From: Aporrectodea caliginosa
Lineage: Eukaryota > Annelida > Clitellata > Crassiclitellata > Lumbricidae
Assembly (NCBI GenBank): GCA_020284085.1
Contig: JACEVL010000467.1
Coordinates: 846,501 to 910,500, forward strand
Reading direction: 5' to 3'
Length of the DNA: 64,000 nt
Part shown: positions 22,680 through 34,146 of the stretch, piece by piece
Numbering within the stretch: the first letter of the stretch is position 1
Layout: each line of letters begins with the position of its first letter
The notes under the pieces: generated by a model
Seen by the model: only the letters and a program-made list of their open reading frames with translations
The model's database searches: none
Told to the model about the DNA's origin: nothing
Translations under genes and position numbers: made by a program

Positions 22680-23050
22680 TTTAAAAGGATGCAACGGGTA
22701 CATAGGCCTACGCCTTTATGAAGAGAAAAGAGGTGAACCTAAAGAAAACAATGGTGAAAACCTTTATAAGGAGTGTGGTACTGTGTGGCTCTGAAACATG
22801 GACTATCAGAAATAAGGGCATCAGAGCTGGTTGGCGGCGTTTGAGATTATGTGGGCATGGCGTAGGATGGAAAAGGTTAGTTGGAAAAAACATGAAACAA
22901 ACGAAGACGTACTAATGGTACTATTATACAAAAGGTGGGAAGATCTCTGATGGCAACAATAGGAGGGAGACAAAGGAAGCGAATTGGTCACATAGCCTAT
23001 TGAGAGGAGACTCCCTCCTGGTAACTATCATGGAGGGAACACTCCTTATA
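22680..23050 (+). mobile_element. LINE ORF2 C-terminal remnant
   Basis: Reads LKKTMVKTFIRSVVLCGSET then WTIRNKGIR, WRRLRLCGHGVGWKRLVGKN and, after a frameshift, GGRQRKRIGHI. LYGSETW.I....R.LE.FEMW..RRM..ISW is the usual C-terminal block of LINE reverse transcriptases. Several stops; dead copy. Confidence 0.8.
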
Positions 23051-23884
23051 AAGGTTTTCACCATTGTTTTCTTTACGTTCTCTTTCTCTTCATAGAACAG
23101 AGGGCACGAGAACTAGATGAAGACCTCGACAGATGCTACTGAACTGGATGAAGACGGACAGATAGGCTACAAGAAATTGATGGAAGAAGGCCACCGGATC
23201 TTGACGAGTAGGTTTTACAGTCCAAGAATGCTTTTACTTCTCTGGATAATTTTCCAACTCCCGAGTAATCACATGTACCTCGTGGCAAAAATTAATAATT
23301 ATGAAGAGAATTGAAGACTTAGTAGGCCTACGTCTCTTCGATAGCACTTAATTTAATCCCAGACAACTTCACAATATTGAAATATAACCCATAATGCACA
23401 CAACAAGAAAGGAGTAAGCTGCTGTTGTTGCTGTTGTTGGTGTTGTTCAGGACACATAACAGTTTAGATAGTTTATAATTATTGTGTATACAGATCTTAG
23501 TGCTTTTGTTCACTCTGCAAAAGTATTTGTTCACAGAGCTCAATTATGGAGGTTCTAAAATAAGTAAGTAAGTAGCCTATATTCGTTATCGACCAATTAG
23601 TCTACTAATCGCACTTTGGTGTACAGGTATCTAGTAAAAACAGTTTAAAAGTAGGGCCTATATAACATCCTAACAATAAAATGTGCTCTATAAATGCCTA
23701 GATACAAACAAGCGAGCAAGCCTGCATGAATGCATACATACATACATACATACATAGAAACACACATGCAAACAAGCAAACATACGTACATACACACACG
23801 TATACATAGATACATACCTAAACATAGACAATAGTCCCTCGCCTATACATACATCGAGAAAGTAACGAATGAACGCATAAACAA
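23051..23884. other. Intron 1: no gene; CATA-rich tract
   Basis: 23374-23420 repeats the sequence seen at 11000-11040. 23730-23830 is CATA-rich. Confidence 0.5.
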
Positions 23885-23950
23885 TGAATGCAATTAATTC
23901 ATTCAGAGCATTTATATAGCGCCCCTTCAAGAAGCTACTCAGAAGCAATG
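23885..23950 (-). mobile_element. SINE/LINE 3' tail with terminal hairpin
   Basis: ATTTATATAGCGCCCCTTCAAGAAGCTACTCAGAAGC on plus is the reverse of the shared CTCTGAGTAG...GGGGCGCTATATAAAT tail. Only the 3' end is present. Confidence 0.7.
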
Positions 23951-24103
23951 TTATGTTATGAAAGTAACGAATGAACTAATGAACGAAGAATGCAATGTAA
24001 TGTAACAAGACATTGATATAAGTTTAGTCTCTTTAATACACATCCTAAAAGCGGTTCTCAAACTGATCGGAGCAGGTGCGAAGAAATGGTTTGGGGGCGG
24101 TGA

Positions 24104-24239
24104 CAGTGGCGTAAATCATGGGGGGACAGAGGGGACTGTCCCCCAAAGTTTTGACTTAAACCCTTCTGTCCCCCCCCCCCCCAAAAATCCGGCCCTTGTA
24201 GAATCTGTCCCCCAAGTTATGTATAGATTTTCGCCTCTG
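24104..24239. mobile_element. Short hAT-type MITE (136 bp)
   Basis: Starts CAGTGGCGTAAATCATGG and ends TTTTCGCCTCTG, with a perfect 8-bp TSD GGCGGTGA (24096-24103, 24240-24247). Same family as 5795-5927. It contains a C14 homopolymer at 24169-24182. Confidence 0.92.
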
Positions 24240-24504
24240 GGCGGTGATCATGATGAATATCTCGGTGCAATTGCTGAAGAGTGCAGACCCATGTGAAAAT
24301 CGACAAACGAGAGGTATATATACATCGAGACGGTCACTAATTAAATATGCAAAGGCCTGCCTCAGTAATCTCACGGGTGTGCGAAATTTCAACCGTATAC
24401 GATGCTGGGTGATGGATCAGCAAGACTTAGCCGTTCCGTGCTAAAAGTAGGTTAAGGTGGTGACAGAAGTGTCCAAGAATGCCACACAGTTGATGCCATG
24501 TAAT

Positions 24505-24775
24505 AATAAAATAATAATAATAATCTTCGTTTAGTTTCAAACTGACACAACGCAGGATGATCACAATTCATAGTATGAACGGATGGCCACAAGTTATTAC
24601 AGGAGTCGAATTTAACTGTTTGGCAGCCATGCAAGGCGCCCACCACGTCCTACATCTCATTTTACCAACGCTATCTGCCGAATGAAAGGCTGAGTCGACC
24701 TTTGGGAGGGTAGCGGGAAGCAATCCCGCGTCCGTGCGCTCTTCGTGCCAGAGTGGTATACCAATACCCTAAAGA
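24505..24775 (-). mobile_element. tRNA-derived SINE (family I)
   Basis: Reading on minus: GGTATTGGTATACCACTCTGGCACGAAGAG, CGCGGGATTGCTTCCCGCTACCCTCCCAAAGGT, CAGCCTTTCATTC, AAAATGAG..., GGCGCCTTGCATGGCTGCC, TTCATACTATGAATTG, GTGTCAGTTTGAAA and an A-rich (AAT)n tail. The order is shared by 31545-31800, 51510-51775 and 60187-60430. Confidence 0.85.
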
Positions 24776-24947
24776 CAACGGCGCGATAAAAGTTACTAAC
24801 TACAATAACCAAACATGGCTAATAAATTAAGTCACCTCACAGGCTTTCCTCACCAAATTAAAGTCCCACTTTTCCAGAATTCCTACCCTAATTGCATCCA
24901 ATCCTCTGCCTTCCAAGCTTTCTCATCCTCAACGAAATCCGCCTTAC

Positions 24948-25200
24948 TCATTCATTCATTTAATTCATTTAAGATATTTATATAGCGCCCCTTCAAGATT
25001 TCTACTCAGAGGCGCTCCCGACTACAGCGCGGACACTGAATCGGAGTTTCACGCCGAAGCGCAAGAGCAATTGCGAGTGAAGGACTTGCCCAAGGCCCCT
25101 ACGCGGCGGTTTGAGGTGGATTCGAACCCGCAACCCTTACCAGCTAGGGCAGCTGCTAAGCCGTTTCGTTGGTCTCTCTGGCAACCGGACTCGGATGTCC
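24948..25200 (-). mobile_element. tRNA-derived SINE (family II) with 3' hairpin
   Basis: On minus: the B-box region GCGGGTTCGAATCCACCTCAAA, then CTTGGGCAAGTCCTTCACTCGCAATTGCTC, GTGAAACTCCGATTCAGTGT, and the hairpin tail AGCGCCTCT...AGGGGCGCTATATAAAT with an ATTC-type tail. The same head starts the truncated copy at 63849. Confidence 0.85.
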
Positions 25201-25305
25201 ACTGGACAGCGCTGGTCACTGTGCCCGACGCAGCGCTCGTGAACAAGTTGGTGCCCTGCGCCTATCTTTAGAGTAACGCGTTAGAAGTGTGTAGCTTACG
25301 ATTAC

Positions 25306-26267
25306 CAGTGTTGTATCAATTACATTTTAAATGTAATTCAATTATAATTGCAATTACATGCTTGTAAATGTAACTGAATTAAAATTACAATTACTTGACT
25401 GTGAAAGTAATTGAATTACAATCACATTTTGATTGTAATTCAATTACCAATTACTTTTCAATTATTCCTTTAAAAATTGGCAAATGGTTTAGAATTTTTT
25501 CGATAATTTGTAATTTACTCTATTTTTAAACTGAACCATCCAATGGACCAATGGGCTGTAAATTGTAATAATATATATACATTCAATTATATTATAAGTT
25601 TGTCAGGTATCTAAAATACGATTAGCCGTTACATTTATGACGATCACATGACAATTCATACATATAACTTATATACATATTCATACATATAACTTACAAT
25701 TATGATCCATTAAAACAAGGTAGAGTTTATTTGATTTTTAGTAGAAGTTTTTCAAAAAGATAGTCTGTTAGAGAACTCAGCTGATTGCGCCTGGGTGAGT
25801 GAGTGAGTCAATTCGTTCAGCAGTGCTAAAGAGACGCTCAACTGGAGCTGAAGATGGAAGCTCTGTTTTCTGTAGGCAGCCGCAGTAATCTATCTAAGAA
25901 TGAGTGCATGACTGCATGGATAGTCTGATAATGAAGATCAGCCCTTGCCCTTGAGGTCTATCAAAGTGTGCTGTAAGATTGTAAGAGGGGTGTAAGGAAA
26001 GAATAGGCTAATGTTGACAATTATGTTGCCATGCAAATATAATGCAGAGCAGTTTATTCAGCAGGCTGGCATCTTTGCTGACTTTATGAAAGTAATTTGT
26101 AATTTACACTTTATTCAATTACAAATTACATGCAATATTGTAATTGAAATACAATTACAATTACTGGACTTAAAATGTAATTCAATTACAATTACAATTA
26201 CAATTACAGAACTTGTAATTCAATTATGTAATTCAATTACATGTATTTCAATTACTGAACAACACTG
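25306..26267. mobile_element. Non-autonomous hAT-type element (962 bp)
   Basis: Ends CAGTGTTGTATCAATTACA and GAACAACACTG, with a perfect 8-bp TSD ACGATTAC (25298-25305, 26268-26275). The subterminal regions are packed with TGTAATTCAATTACA-type palindromic words. No transposase is visible. Confidence 0.9.
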
Positions 26268-26275
26268 ACGATTAC

Positions 26276-26839
26276 ATTGTGTTCTATCCAGTTTGCGCTA
26301 TGGGTGTATAATTGAACAATTGATGTTTCGTAACAGCCGAGCGGACTACGGTGTAATGATTCTGAATAGGTGTTTTTGCGCACATATGCCTCGGTTACCA
26401 ATCAGTAGATTTTGATACTGGCGCGAGCGAGGAAGGTAAACGACAAGTTCTACGATGTATACAGGAACTGCGGCTTGAGTTGCTCACGCTTTCTCTTCCG
26501 GTGTTCCGGAACGTCTGAAGTTCATTTTATTTTGCATTTTATTGTATTGTATTTGGCCATTTCTAAACCTCTTATCACAGCAGGAGCCTTGCAGAAGCGC
26601 GTCCAGTGCCAGAGACCCAGAGAGAAAAGGCAAGATTTGAGGTTAGAGAAAGATGAAGAAACGCTACCAGAGAGGATGGTGGAGGAGGATAGTCCCATCC
26701 ACATGCAGGCAAAGGACCTGGATTGAGCCATGGCGGTTCTGACACGGGGAACAAAGAGGTACAGCCGGTCAGAGGATCGAAGAGGACGGAGAATGAGATC
26801 GAAAGATACTTCCGGGCAAGACCCAATAATGTGTTAGTG
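26276..26839. other. Intron 1: no gene recognised
   Basis: Open frames at 26412-26726 (plus) and 26575-26847 (minus) have no identifiable domain. Confidence 0.45.
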
Positions 26840-27075
26840 ATATACAATGATACAATACAACTGCCTTTGATATCGCCGTTCTTCCTAAGGTGGCCCCAAG
26901 CTCATAAGTGCACACGCCTCGGCGGAGCAGAAGCAATTATATTGCAGAGCAATTGTACGCGATGGACTTGCTCAATGTCCCTACACAGTTAAACCACCCC
27001 GGACGAGGGTCGAACCCGTACTCTCGGCGTTACAGGTCAACCGCTCTAGCCAGTCGGCCACCGATAGCACTGACT
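26840..27075 (-). mobile_element. tRNA-derived SINE (family II-like)
   Basis: On minus: CGGTGGCCGACTGGCTAGAGCGGTTGACC, the ACGGGTTCGACCCTCGTC B-box, then TGTGTAGGGACATTGAGCAAG and a tail ending TTGTATTGTATCATTG. Confidence 0.75.
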
Positions 27076-27603
27076 TGGGTCGGCGCCACTCTGAATCGTC
27101 TAGTGGAGCTTTATAAATGCTCGATTACGATTACCGTTGCTTTTACAGGGCCTCAGTATCTGTCCATTGCCTGTTCTAGGCCTGAGAAAAAGAAATGAGC
27201 TCTTTCCTTTTTCTGCATTACTTACAAGGACAAACTCTCACCCAAGGTATCACCACTCATTGTGTGGTTTATATTTGTTTGTACCGGCTGGCCTTCATAT
27301 GCATACAGTATCTATCTGCGTTGATTTTCTGCATCGGATTTGCCCCGAAGTCGATAGGCCTACGCATGCAGGGATTGTCGTCTTTTTGTAATCACTAGGT
27401 ATCGATTTGTTTGCTGAGCAGGTGTTCCGTTTGCTCGGATGATCGCCTCAACGCTCGGGGGGAATAGTTGCGCATAACGCTTGTTGATACGTTTCGTGTT
27501 CATGACAGTGTGAACGTGGGTTGACTGACGCTCTATGGAGGCGATGGAGGGGCGAAAGCTTTCGGAACGGCCCAGGACTGCACAATGGCGGAAGCTTTGA
27601 TTG
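27076..27603. other. Intron 1: no recognised feature
   Basis: Overlapping short plus-strand ORFs at 27137-27398 have no domains. Confidence 0.5.
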
Positions 27604-27692
27604 AGGTAGGTAGGTAGGTAGGCAGGTAGGTAGATAGGTAAGTAAGTAGGTAGGTGAGTAGGAAGGTAGGTAAGTAAGGAAGGAAGTAAGTA
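27604..27692. repeat. (GTAG)n-type microsatellite
   Basis: Imperfect GGTAG/AGTAA units. Confidence 0.95.
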
Positions 27693-28149
27693 TATTCTTT
27701 ATATTATACCAGTCAGTTGCATACCCGCATTCTGGTGTACATACATCTAAAGTTTAAACTGATCTGTCAAAGAGAGTACAACATTCCAATTATATTATTA
27801 TTTAGAATTAGAAACCATGGTCGTGCAATAGCGAGAGTCATGCACCACATTGCACCAGTCAAAGCCAGTCTGTGCTGCAGTATACGGTGGAGTGCAGTGC
27901 AAAAGGAGCAAAGAATTCTATATAGTGTCAATGTGCTTACACATTGTATGTCGACGAATTAGTAAACTGCTTGGTTTGTTTAATAATATGCAAAATGTCG
28001 TAGACTGCGTCTTTTGCATCGAGTTACGCTAAGCATCGGGCGCGTTGACAGACGTCCTTGACGGGATGACTCCTGTCATCGTTTGCTGTGATTCTATGTC
28101 AAGATCGCCTGCTTAGGTTATCTGCAAAGCCATCAGTTCTCATCCTATG
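27693..28149. other. Intron 1: no recognised feature
   Basis: AT-rich sequence without ORFs of note. Confidence 0.5.
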
Positions 28150-29770
28150 TCAGATCGTCTTCACAGATCGTCTGCTCTAATCATTTATCGTCTTCTCTTA
28201 TCGTTTGCTCTAATCATTTATCGTCTGCTCTAATCATCTATCGTCTTCTCTAATCGTTTGCTCTAATCATTTATCGTCTGCTCTAATCATCTATCGTCTT
28301 CTCTAATCGTTTGCTCTAATCATTTATCGTCTGCTCTAATCATCTGTCGTCTGCTCTAATTGTTTACTCATCTGCTCTAATCATTAGTCGTCTGCTCTAA
28401 TCGTCTGCTCTAATCATTTATCGTCTGCTCTAATCATCTGTCGTCTGCTCTAATTGTTTACTCATCTGCTCTAATCATTAGTCGTCTGCTCAAATCGTCT
28501 GCTCTAATCATTTATCGTCTGCTCTAATCATCTTTGATCGTTTGCTCTAATCATTTATCGTCTGCTCTAATCATCTATCGTCTTCTCTAATCGTCTGCTC
28601 TAATCATTTATCGTAGCTCTAATCATCTGTCTGCTCTAATTGTTTACTCATCTGCTCTAATTGTTTACTCATCTGTTCTAATCGTTTACTCATCTGCTCT
28701 AATCGTTTACTCATCTGCTCGAATCGTCTTCGTTAATCGTCTGCTCAAATCATTTATCGTCTGCTCTAATCGTCTGCTCTTATCATTTATCATCTGCTCT
28801 AATCATTAATCGTCTGCTCTAATCATTATCGTCTGCTCTAATCATTAATCGTCTGCTCTAATCGTCTGCTCCAATCATCTGTCGTCTGCTCTAATCGTTT
28901 ACTCATCTGTTCTAATTGTTTACTCATCTGCTCTAATCGTTTACTCATCTGTTCTAATCGTTTACTCATCTGTTCTAATCGTTTACTTATCTGCTCGAAT
29001 TGTTTACTCATCTTCTAATCGTTTACTCATCTGTTCTAATCGTTTACTCATCTGTTCTAATCGTTTACTCATCTGTTCTAATCGTTTACTCATCTGCTCG
29101 AATTGTTTACTCATCTGCTCTAATTGTTTACTCATCTGCTCTAATTGTTTACTCATCTGCTCTAATCGTTTACTCATCTGCTCCAATCATCTGTCGTCTG
29201 CTCTAATCGTTTACTCATCTGTTCTAATCGTTTACTCATCTGTTCTAATCGTTTACTCATCTGCTCTAATCGTTTACTCATCTGCTCGAATTGTTTACTC
29301 ATCTGCTCTAATCGTTTACTCATCTGTTGTAATTGTTTACTCATCTGTTCTAATCGTTTACTCATCTGTTCTAATCGTTTACTCATCTGCTCGAATTGTT
29401 TACTCATCTGCTCTAATCGTTTACTCATCTGCTCTAATCATTAATCGTCTGCTCTAATCGTTTACTCATCTGTTCTAATCGTCTACTCATCTGTTCTAAT
29501 CGTTTACTCATCTGCTCGAATTGTTTACTCATCTGCTCTAATCGTTTACTCATCTGCTCTAATCATTAATCGTCTGCTCTAATCGTTTACTCATCTGTTC
29601 TAATCGTTTACTCATCTGTTCTAATCGTTTACTCATCTGTTCTAATCGTTTACTCATCTGTTCTAATCGTTTACTCATCTGCTCCGATTAATCGTCTGCT
29701 CGGATCATCTGTTCCGTTCGTCTGCTCTGATTGTTTGTCCAGGTCGTCTGCTTTTATCGTCTGCTCCAAC
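28150..29770. repeat. 21-bp minisatellite (about 1.6 kb)
   Basis: The left part uses units of TCGTCTGCTCTAATCATTTA type (about 19 bp). From about 28640 the unit is 21 bp: GCTCTAATCGTTTACTCATCT. Because 21 is a multiple of three, the minus strand reads as repeated MSKRLEQ heptapeptides, a spurious coiled-coil-like ORF. Confidence 0.97.
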
Positions 29771-30479
29771 TTTTGCGCACATCAGCTCCGTCGCTCGTGA
29801 TTTGCCATTAGCCAATTGCGTCGTCGGCCATAAATCCCACGTATTGTGCGGCGGAGGACATTTTCAGCGCAGTTTTACAGTCGACCGGGCTTTCCATCTT
29901 CCATTCGGCCTCAAACCGTAATTGAATAGCCCGCAAGTGCAAGCGCTGCAGCTGGTCGATGACGGCCTAACGAGGCGGGAGCCACAGCTACCGAAGGACA
30001 TCGCCTGTGGCCCTCTAGCGGCGGAGAGAAGGACGACCGCTCGAGCACGGTCGCTGTCCGAAATTTCCTTATTAGTCTGTAAAGCGACGATCCCCTAATT
30101 CAATAACTTCCTTAGAATCGTTGCATAACGAGCCGCAGTCGTAGCCTCTCGACGTCAGCCGCCCTTCATCCTGTCCCTCCCTTCCTAGTTGCCCATTCCT
30201 CCTTTCCCTCGCTTTCCTCCTCCGTCGACTCCTTCCTCTTCCTCCTTTGTGCCTCTTCCTCCTGAGAGTCGCCCTCCTTCTCCTTCTCCTTGTACATCTC
30301 CACGTGTACCCCTTCCTTCTTTTCATCATCTTTCTTCGTCTCCTCTTCCCTTCTCTGCCTCCTGCTTTTCCCGCTGTTCATCGTCACCGTCAACCCTGTT
30401 CCTGCTTCTTTCTTCTCCGCAGGCGATGCTAACTCGCCGAGAGATGTCGCCGCTGTGCGAGAATTGCTTTTGAGGCTGC
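29771..30479. other. Intron 1: CpG-richer stretch, no gene assigned
   Basis: 29800-30130 has more CpG than its surroundings. 30160-30420 is a pyrimidine-rich CTTCCTCC tract whose Arg/Glu or Pro/Ser ORFs are compositional. Confidence 0.45.
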
Positions 30480-30499
30480 AGGATTTGCGTGCACATCCG

Positions 30500-30650
30500 G
30501 GGGAGAGGGGCGGAGGGCAGCCAAGACAGGGAGGGAGGGCAACCAAGGCAGGGAGGGAGGGCGGCCAAGGCAGGGAGAGAGGGGCCAAGACAGGGAAGGG
30601 AGGGCGGCCAAGACAGGGAGGGAGGGCGGCCAAGGCAGGGAAGCAGAGCG
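30500..30650. repeat. Tandem repeat of GGGAGGGAGGGCGGCCAAG units
   Basis: Six or more units of about 20-24 bp. Confidence 0.92.
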
Positions 30651-31009
30651 GCGAATTTCCTGTGAAAGGTTGGGTGGACATCTCGCGATTAATGGTGCAG
30701 TGAGTCGATCGATGGATCGATGCTTTGAAGAAGACGACGACGATGACGAGCGAGAAGAAGAAGGAAGAAGAGTGACGTGTATTATACGTGTCTCCTTCTT
30801 CTTCGCTCCGTCATTCACAGACGGCTGAACGCTTGACCGAACACGTGACGGGCGAATCGTGACGGTCGCCGTGACAGCCACGAGAGACGACGACGCCATG
30901 CAAGACGACCGCCCGAGGCAGGCGACGAATCACGAAACGTCGTCATACGATGTCTTGTATTATATATGGCGATACATAAAAAATATATCTATGCATGGCA
31001 CCCTGCTGA

Positions 31010-31310
31010 CACAGAGGAAGGAAGAGAAGGGGCATAGAGGAAGGGGAGAAGGGGACATAGAGGAAGGAAGAGAAGGAGACATAGAGAAAGGCGGAGAAGA
31101 GGCATAGAGGAAGGAAGAGGAGACATAGAGGAAGGCGGAGAAGAATAGAGGAAGGGCAGAGGAGGAGTTACAGGAAGGCAGAGAAGGAGACATAGACGAA
31201 GGTAGAGAAGAAGACATAGAGGAAGGCTGAGAAGAATAGAGGAAGGAAGACAAGGAAACAGACAGGAAGGCAGAGAATGAGACATAGAGGAAGGCAGAGA
31301 AGGTATGCTT
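31010..31310. repeat. Purine-rich tandem repeat
   Basis: About ten variable units of AGGAAGGCAGAGAAGGAGAC type, 24-33 bp long. Confidence 0.93.
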
Positions 31311-31544
31311 TTCTATAATAATCAGAAAAGCAGGTGAGATTTGAGCGTTATGATGAAGGAAAGCAAAGCGATATCTGGCTTCGTGCGCCATCTGTAATAA
31401 CCGTTTATCATAGAATATCACACTAAGTGTTTATGACTTTTTCTTCGTGATAAAACATGCGAAATCTGTTCTCTGAACTTAAAACGGCATTTTTAAAGAC
31501 ACCTGAGGTCCGGTAACCAATTTGCAACTGTAATTGTTCTGGGA

Positions 31545-31800
31545 GGGGTTTAGGGTAATGGTAATACTGGCACGAAGAACAGAAGATCATCACGGACGCG
31601 GGATCGATGCCCGCTACCCTCCCAAAGGTATACTCAACCTTTCATTCGTCAGATGAGTTGATAAAATGAGCAGTAGGACGTGATTGGCGCCTTGCATGGC
31701 TGCCAGAAAGTAGAATTCTACTCCTGTAATTACTTGTGATCATCCATTCATACTATGAATTGTAATCATAGTGCGGTGTGTCAGTTTGAAATAATAAAAG
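31545..31800 (+). mobile_element. tRNA-derived SINE (family I)
   Basis: Contains AATACTGGCACGAAGAACAGA, GCGGGATCGATGCCCGCTACC, GGCGCCTTGCATGGCTGCC, TTCATACTATGAATTG and a GTGTCAGTTTGAAATAATAAAAG tail. Collinear with 24505-24775. Confidence 0.87.
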
Positions 31801-32689
31801 AAGATTACTATTACATTGGGAAATTGAATATAGTGGCACTTAAAAATAAAGCTATCAGGGGCGGCTCTTAGTATCATTTTAAATTTAAATGTCATTATTT
31901 CATCAACAAACAAAAAATACAAAGAAAACTGGAAGAGTCACCAGCCCACGCAAACACGTAGATCCCAAGTAACAACGATACGTCCAGAGTTTGACTACTA
32001 CTACTATATTCCTTTATTTCACAAACTCGTTGAACAAACGCAACAAGATTACAAAATCAACAGTTTAGATATCGATTAGACAAAAATAATAGTCAAATAG
32101 ATAAGAGGGTTAGGAATGTATTAATGACTGAGACCTATTGCTAAAGGTGTATAGCCAATACACCATAAAGTACTCTAGGTATGAAATTTCGATCATCCCT
32201 ATCCGGCAGAGTGAAATCATGAGGCCGGGGTCGCAGGTTATAATGACGAGTAATTATTGGTGGAAACAGATATCATCATGTTCAGAGTCTCCGAACCAAG
32301 TTGTGTCGGGTGTGGAGTGTGAAAATAGGTGGCACGGCTCGCAGCACACGAAGACGCTACCACAGAGAGGTACCTCATTGAGGTCACGACTAACGGTCGA
32401 GGTTACTCAAACGACCTGGGTCGCTCCTCCCCCGCCGAGACCAAAATTACCCCCCAGCTGTACGTGACGTTGACGGTGCATTGAACCCAGACTAGACCGT
32501 ATGTGTGGAAGGATGGGACCTCCCGATGTAGTCATGTAGGTCAAGAGGTTCTGAGAACATGCGAAATCCGCAGCATAAACAAAGAATAAGTCCGGTATGC
32601 GAACTTAGCGCCAGTAAATTACAACATGTGTAGAATTTATTGAACAAATTCTGCACTTGGACAAAGTAATCCATCGAATGACACCACGG
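31801..32689. other. Intron 1: no recognised feature
   Basis: No domain, no clear repeat edges. A 109-codon plus-strand frame at 32138-32467 is unrecognised. Confidence 0.45.
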
Positions 32690-32800
32690 TCGACTCGGCC
32701 GGTGACATGCGCAGAAGGGATTGGCTATAGGCCGCAAGGGCGCTCAGTTCTGGTTCGATTCTGCCACGATGCGGTCACTGTGTAGGAGCATTGAGCAAAT
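32690..32800 (+). mobile_element. tRNA-like SINE head fragment
   Basis: TCGGCCGGTGACATGCG...GCGCTCAGTTCTGGTTCGATTCTGCC...GTCACTGTGTAGGAGCATTGAGCAA resembles the head and body of family II. Confidence 0.6.
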
Positions 32801-32934
32801 CTGTCATGTAGAATTTTGCTCAGCTCCATCGACGCTCTGTCTTGCGGTTGTGTTAGCATTTTTGAGCTTTACAAGCAGGTCAATTTGAAATGCAAAAATT
32901 GCATTGTACTTCATTGTAGTTTTTGTATTTCTCT

Positions 32935-33105
32935 CTATGCAATGGACTTCCTCCTTCTCTACGCTCTACCATCCTCTTTGTGGCATTTCTACCTCTTTCT
33001 CTCACCTTAAAACCTTCCTTTTCTCTCAGAGTACCTCGCACTGGGAGCGCTTCTGAATGGCATATATGCTGTGAGAAGCGCTTTATAAATGATCATATAC
33101 AATAC
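32935..33105 (+). mobile_element. LINE 3' end with terminal hairpin
   Basis: LPPSL-like and HLKTFLFS-like residues (degenerate LINE ORF2 end) are followed by the hairpin arms AGCGCTTCT (33046-33054) and AGAAGCGCT (33074-33082), then TTATAAATGATCATATACAATACAAC. Confidence 0.72.
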
Positions 33106-33956
33106 AACAATGAAGGCGTAAGGGTCGAATAGAAGAAGCTATAGGCAGGAAAAAGAGAAGAAGTTAACCAGGATATCGATGTCGACGGTGGCTTGTGTTA
33201 GGGAGTAATAGATCTCATCAAATCTGAAGTAATCTCACGGTTGTCTCAGGGGAGGCATGTCTGGTCCTTCGATCCAACAGCCAATACCTCTGCGGCCTTC
33301 GCGCTATTGATGAACCGACTCGTGCCATGAATTTCAATCGCAATCGCGACAGAGAGACAGATACAGACACAGACAGAGGGATAAACACATACATACACAT
33401 ACAGGTAGACAGTGGCAGGCAGACACTCAAACATATCGACCCTATACTTAACGTCGATGCAGAACTACCGCAATGGAAGGCCGCATGAAAATGTCTCTTT
33501 CTTTGAACACACTGTCAACTGTGGATTAGAATCTCTCGTCTGGGCTCTTCGGGTGTGCGGGAGACTGACAGTGGCGAACTGTTCGAGCTACATGAGCTCT
33601 GTTTGCTTACTGATGAGCCCCTTGTTGTTAATGATATTCTCATAATGCCTTGCGTAGGCAGCGTCTGTTGGGATACTTTATAGGTATTGTATTAGCTAAC
33701 TGATATACCATTTAACCAATGGGTCCTGGTTTGATTCCTGTGTGAAATGGCAGTACCCATTAAGAATCAGCAAAGCATAAGGTCCCTAAACTTTGAAAGA
33801 TGACTACACACGTGTAGGCAACTTGCCGGATCCGAACTTCACTTCTACGACCATGCCAGCTTCAAAAGCCTGAATTTGTTTCAGGATAACACAGTGTGCA
33901 AGGCAGGAGATGGCCCTCCATAAATAAAAGTTACATATTGGAGGAAGGTGGGTAGA
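33106..33956. other. Intron 1: no recognised feature
   Basis: Short ACAGACAC-rich stretch near 33355-33410; no gene. Confidence 0.5.
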
Positions 33957-34146
33957 GAGGCCGGCAGGCCCGCCGACAGGGGGGGCAGAGGGGGCAAAAG
34001 CCCAGGGGCCCGGCGACTTTTAGGGGCCCGGGCAGGGCCCAGCAATCAACTTATGAAAAATATTATAATTAGTTATACAAAGCTTATGATTTATGCCTTT
34101 TAAAATATAATATTACGGACACTTACCTACAATAGTTGCATATATA

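Noticed and set aside
29004..29428. Coiled-coil-like MSKRLEQ heptad ORFs
   Set aside because: A 21-bp minisatellite read in frame; the non-multiple units nearby destroy the frame.
28150..29770. CRISPR-like array
   Set aside because: Repeats are directly adjacent with no unique spacers, in an animal genome.
30072..30899. Proline- and arginine-rich ORFs
   Set aside because: Caused by pyrimidine-rich and GGGAGGG repeat composition; several frames open on both strands.
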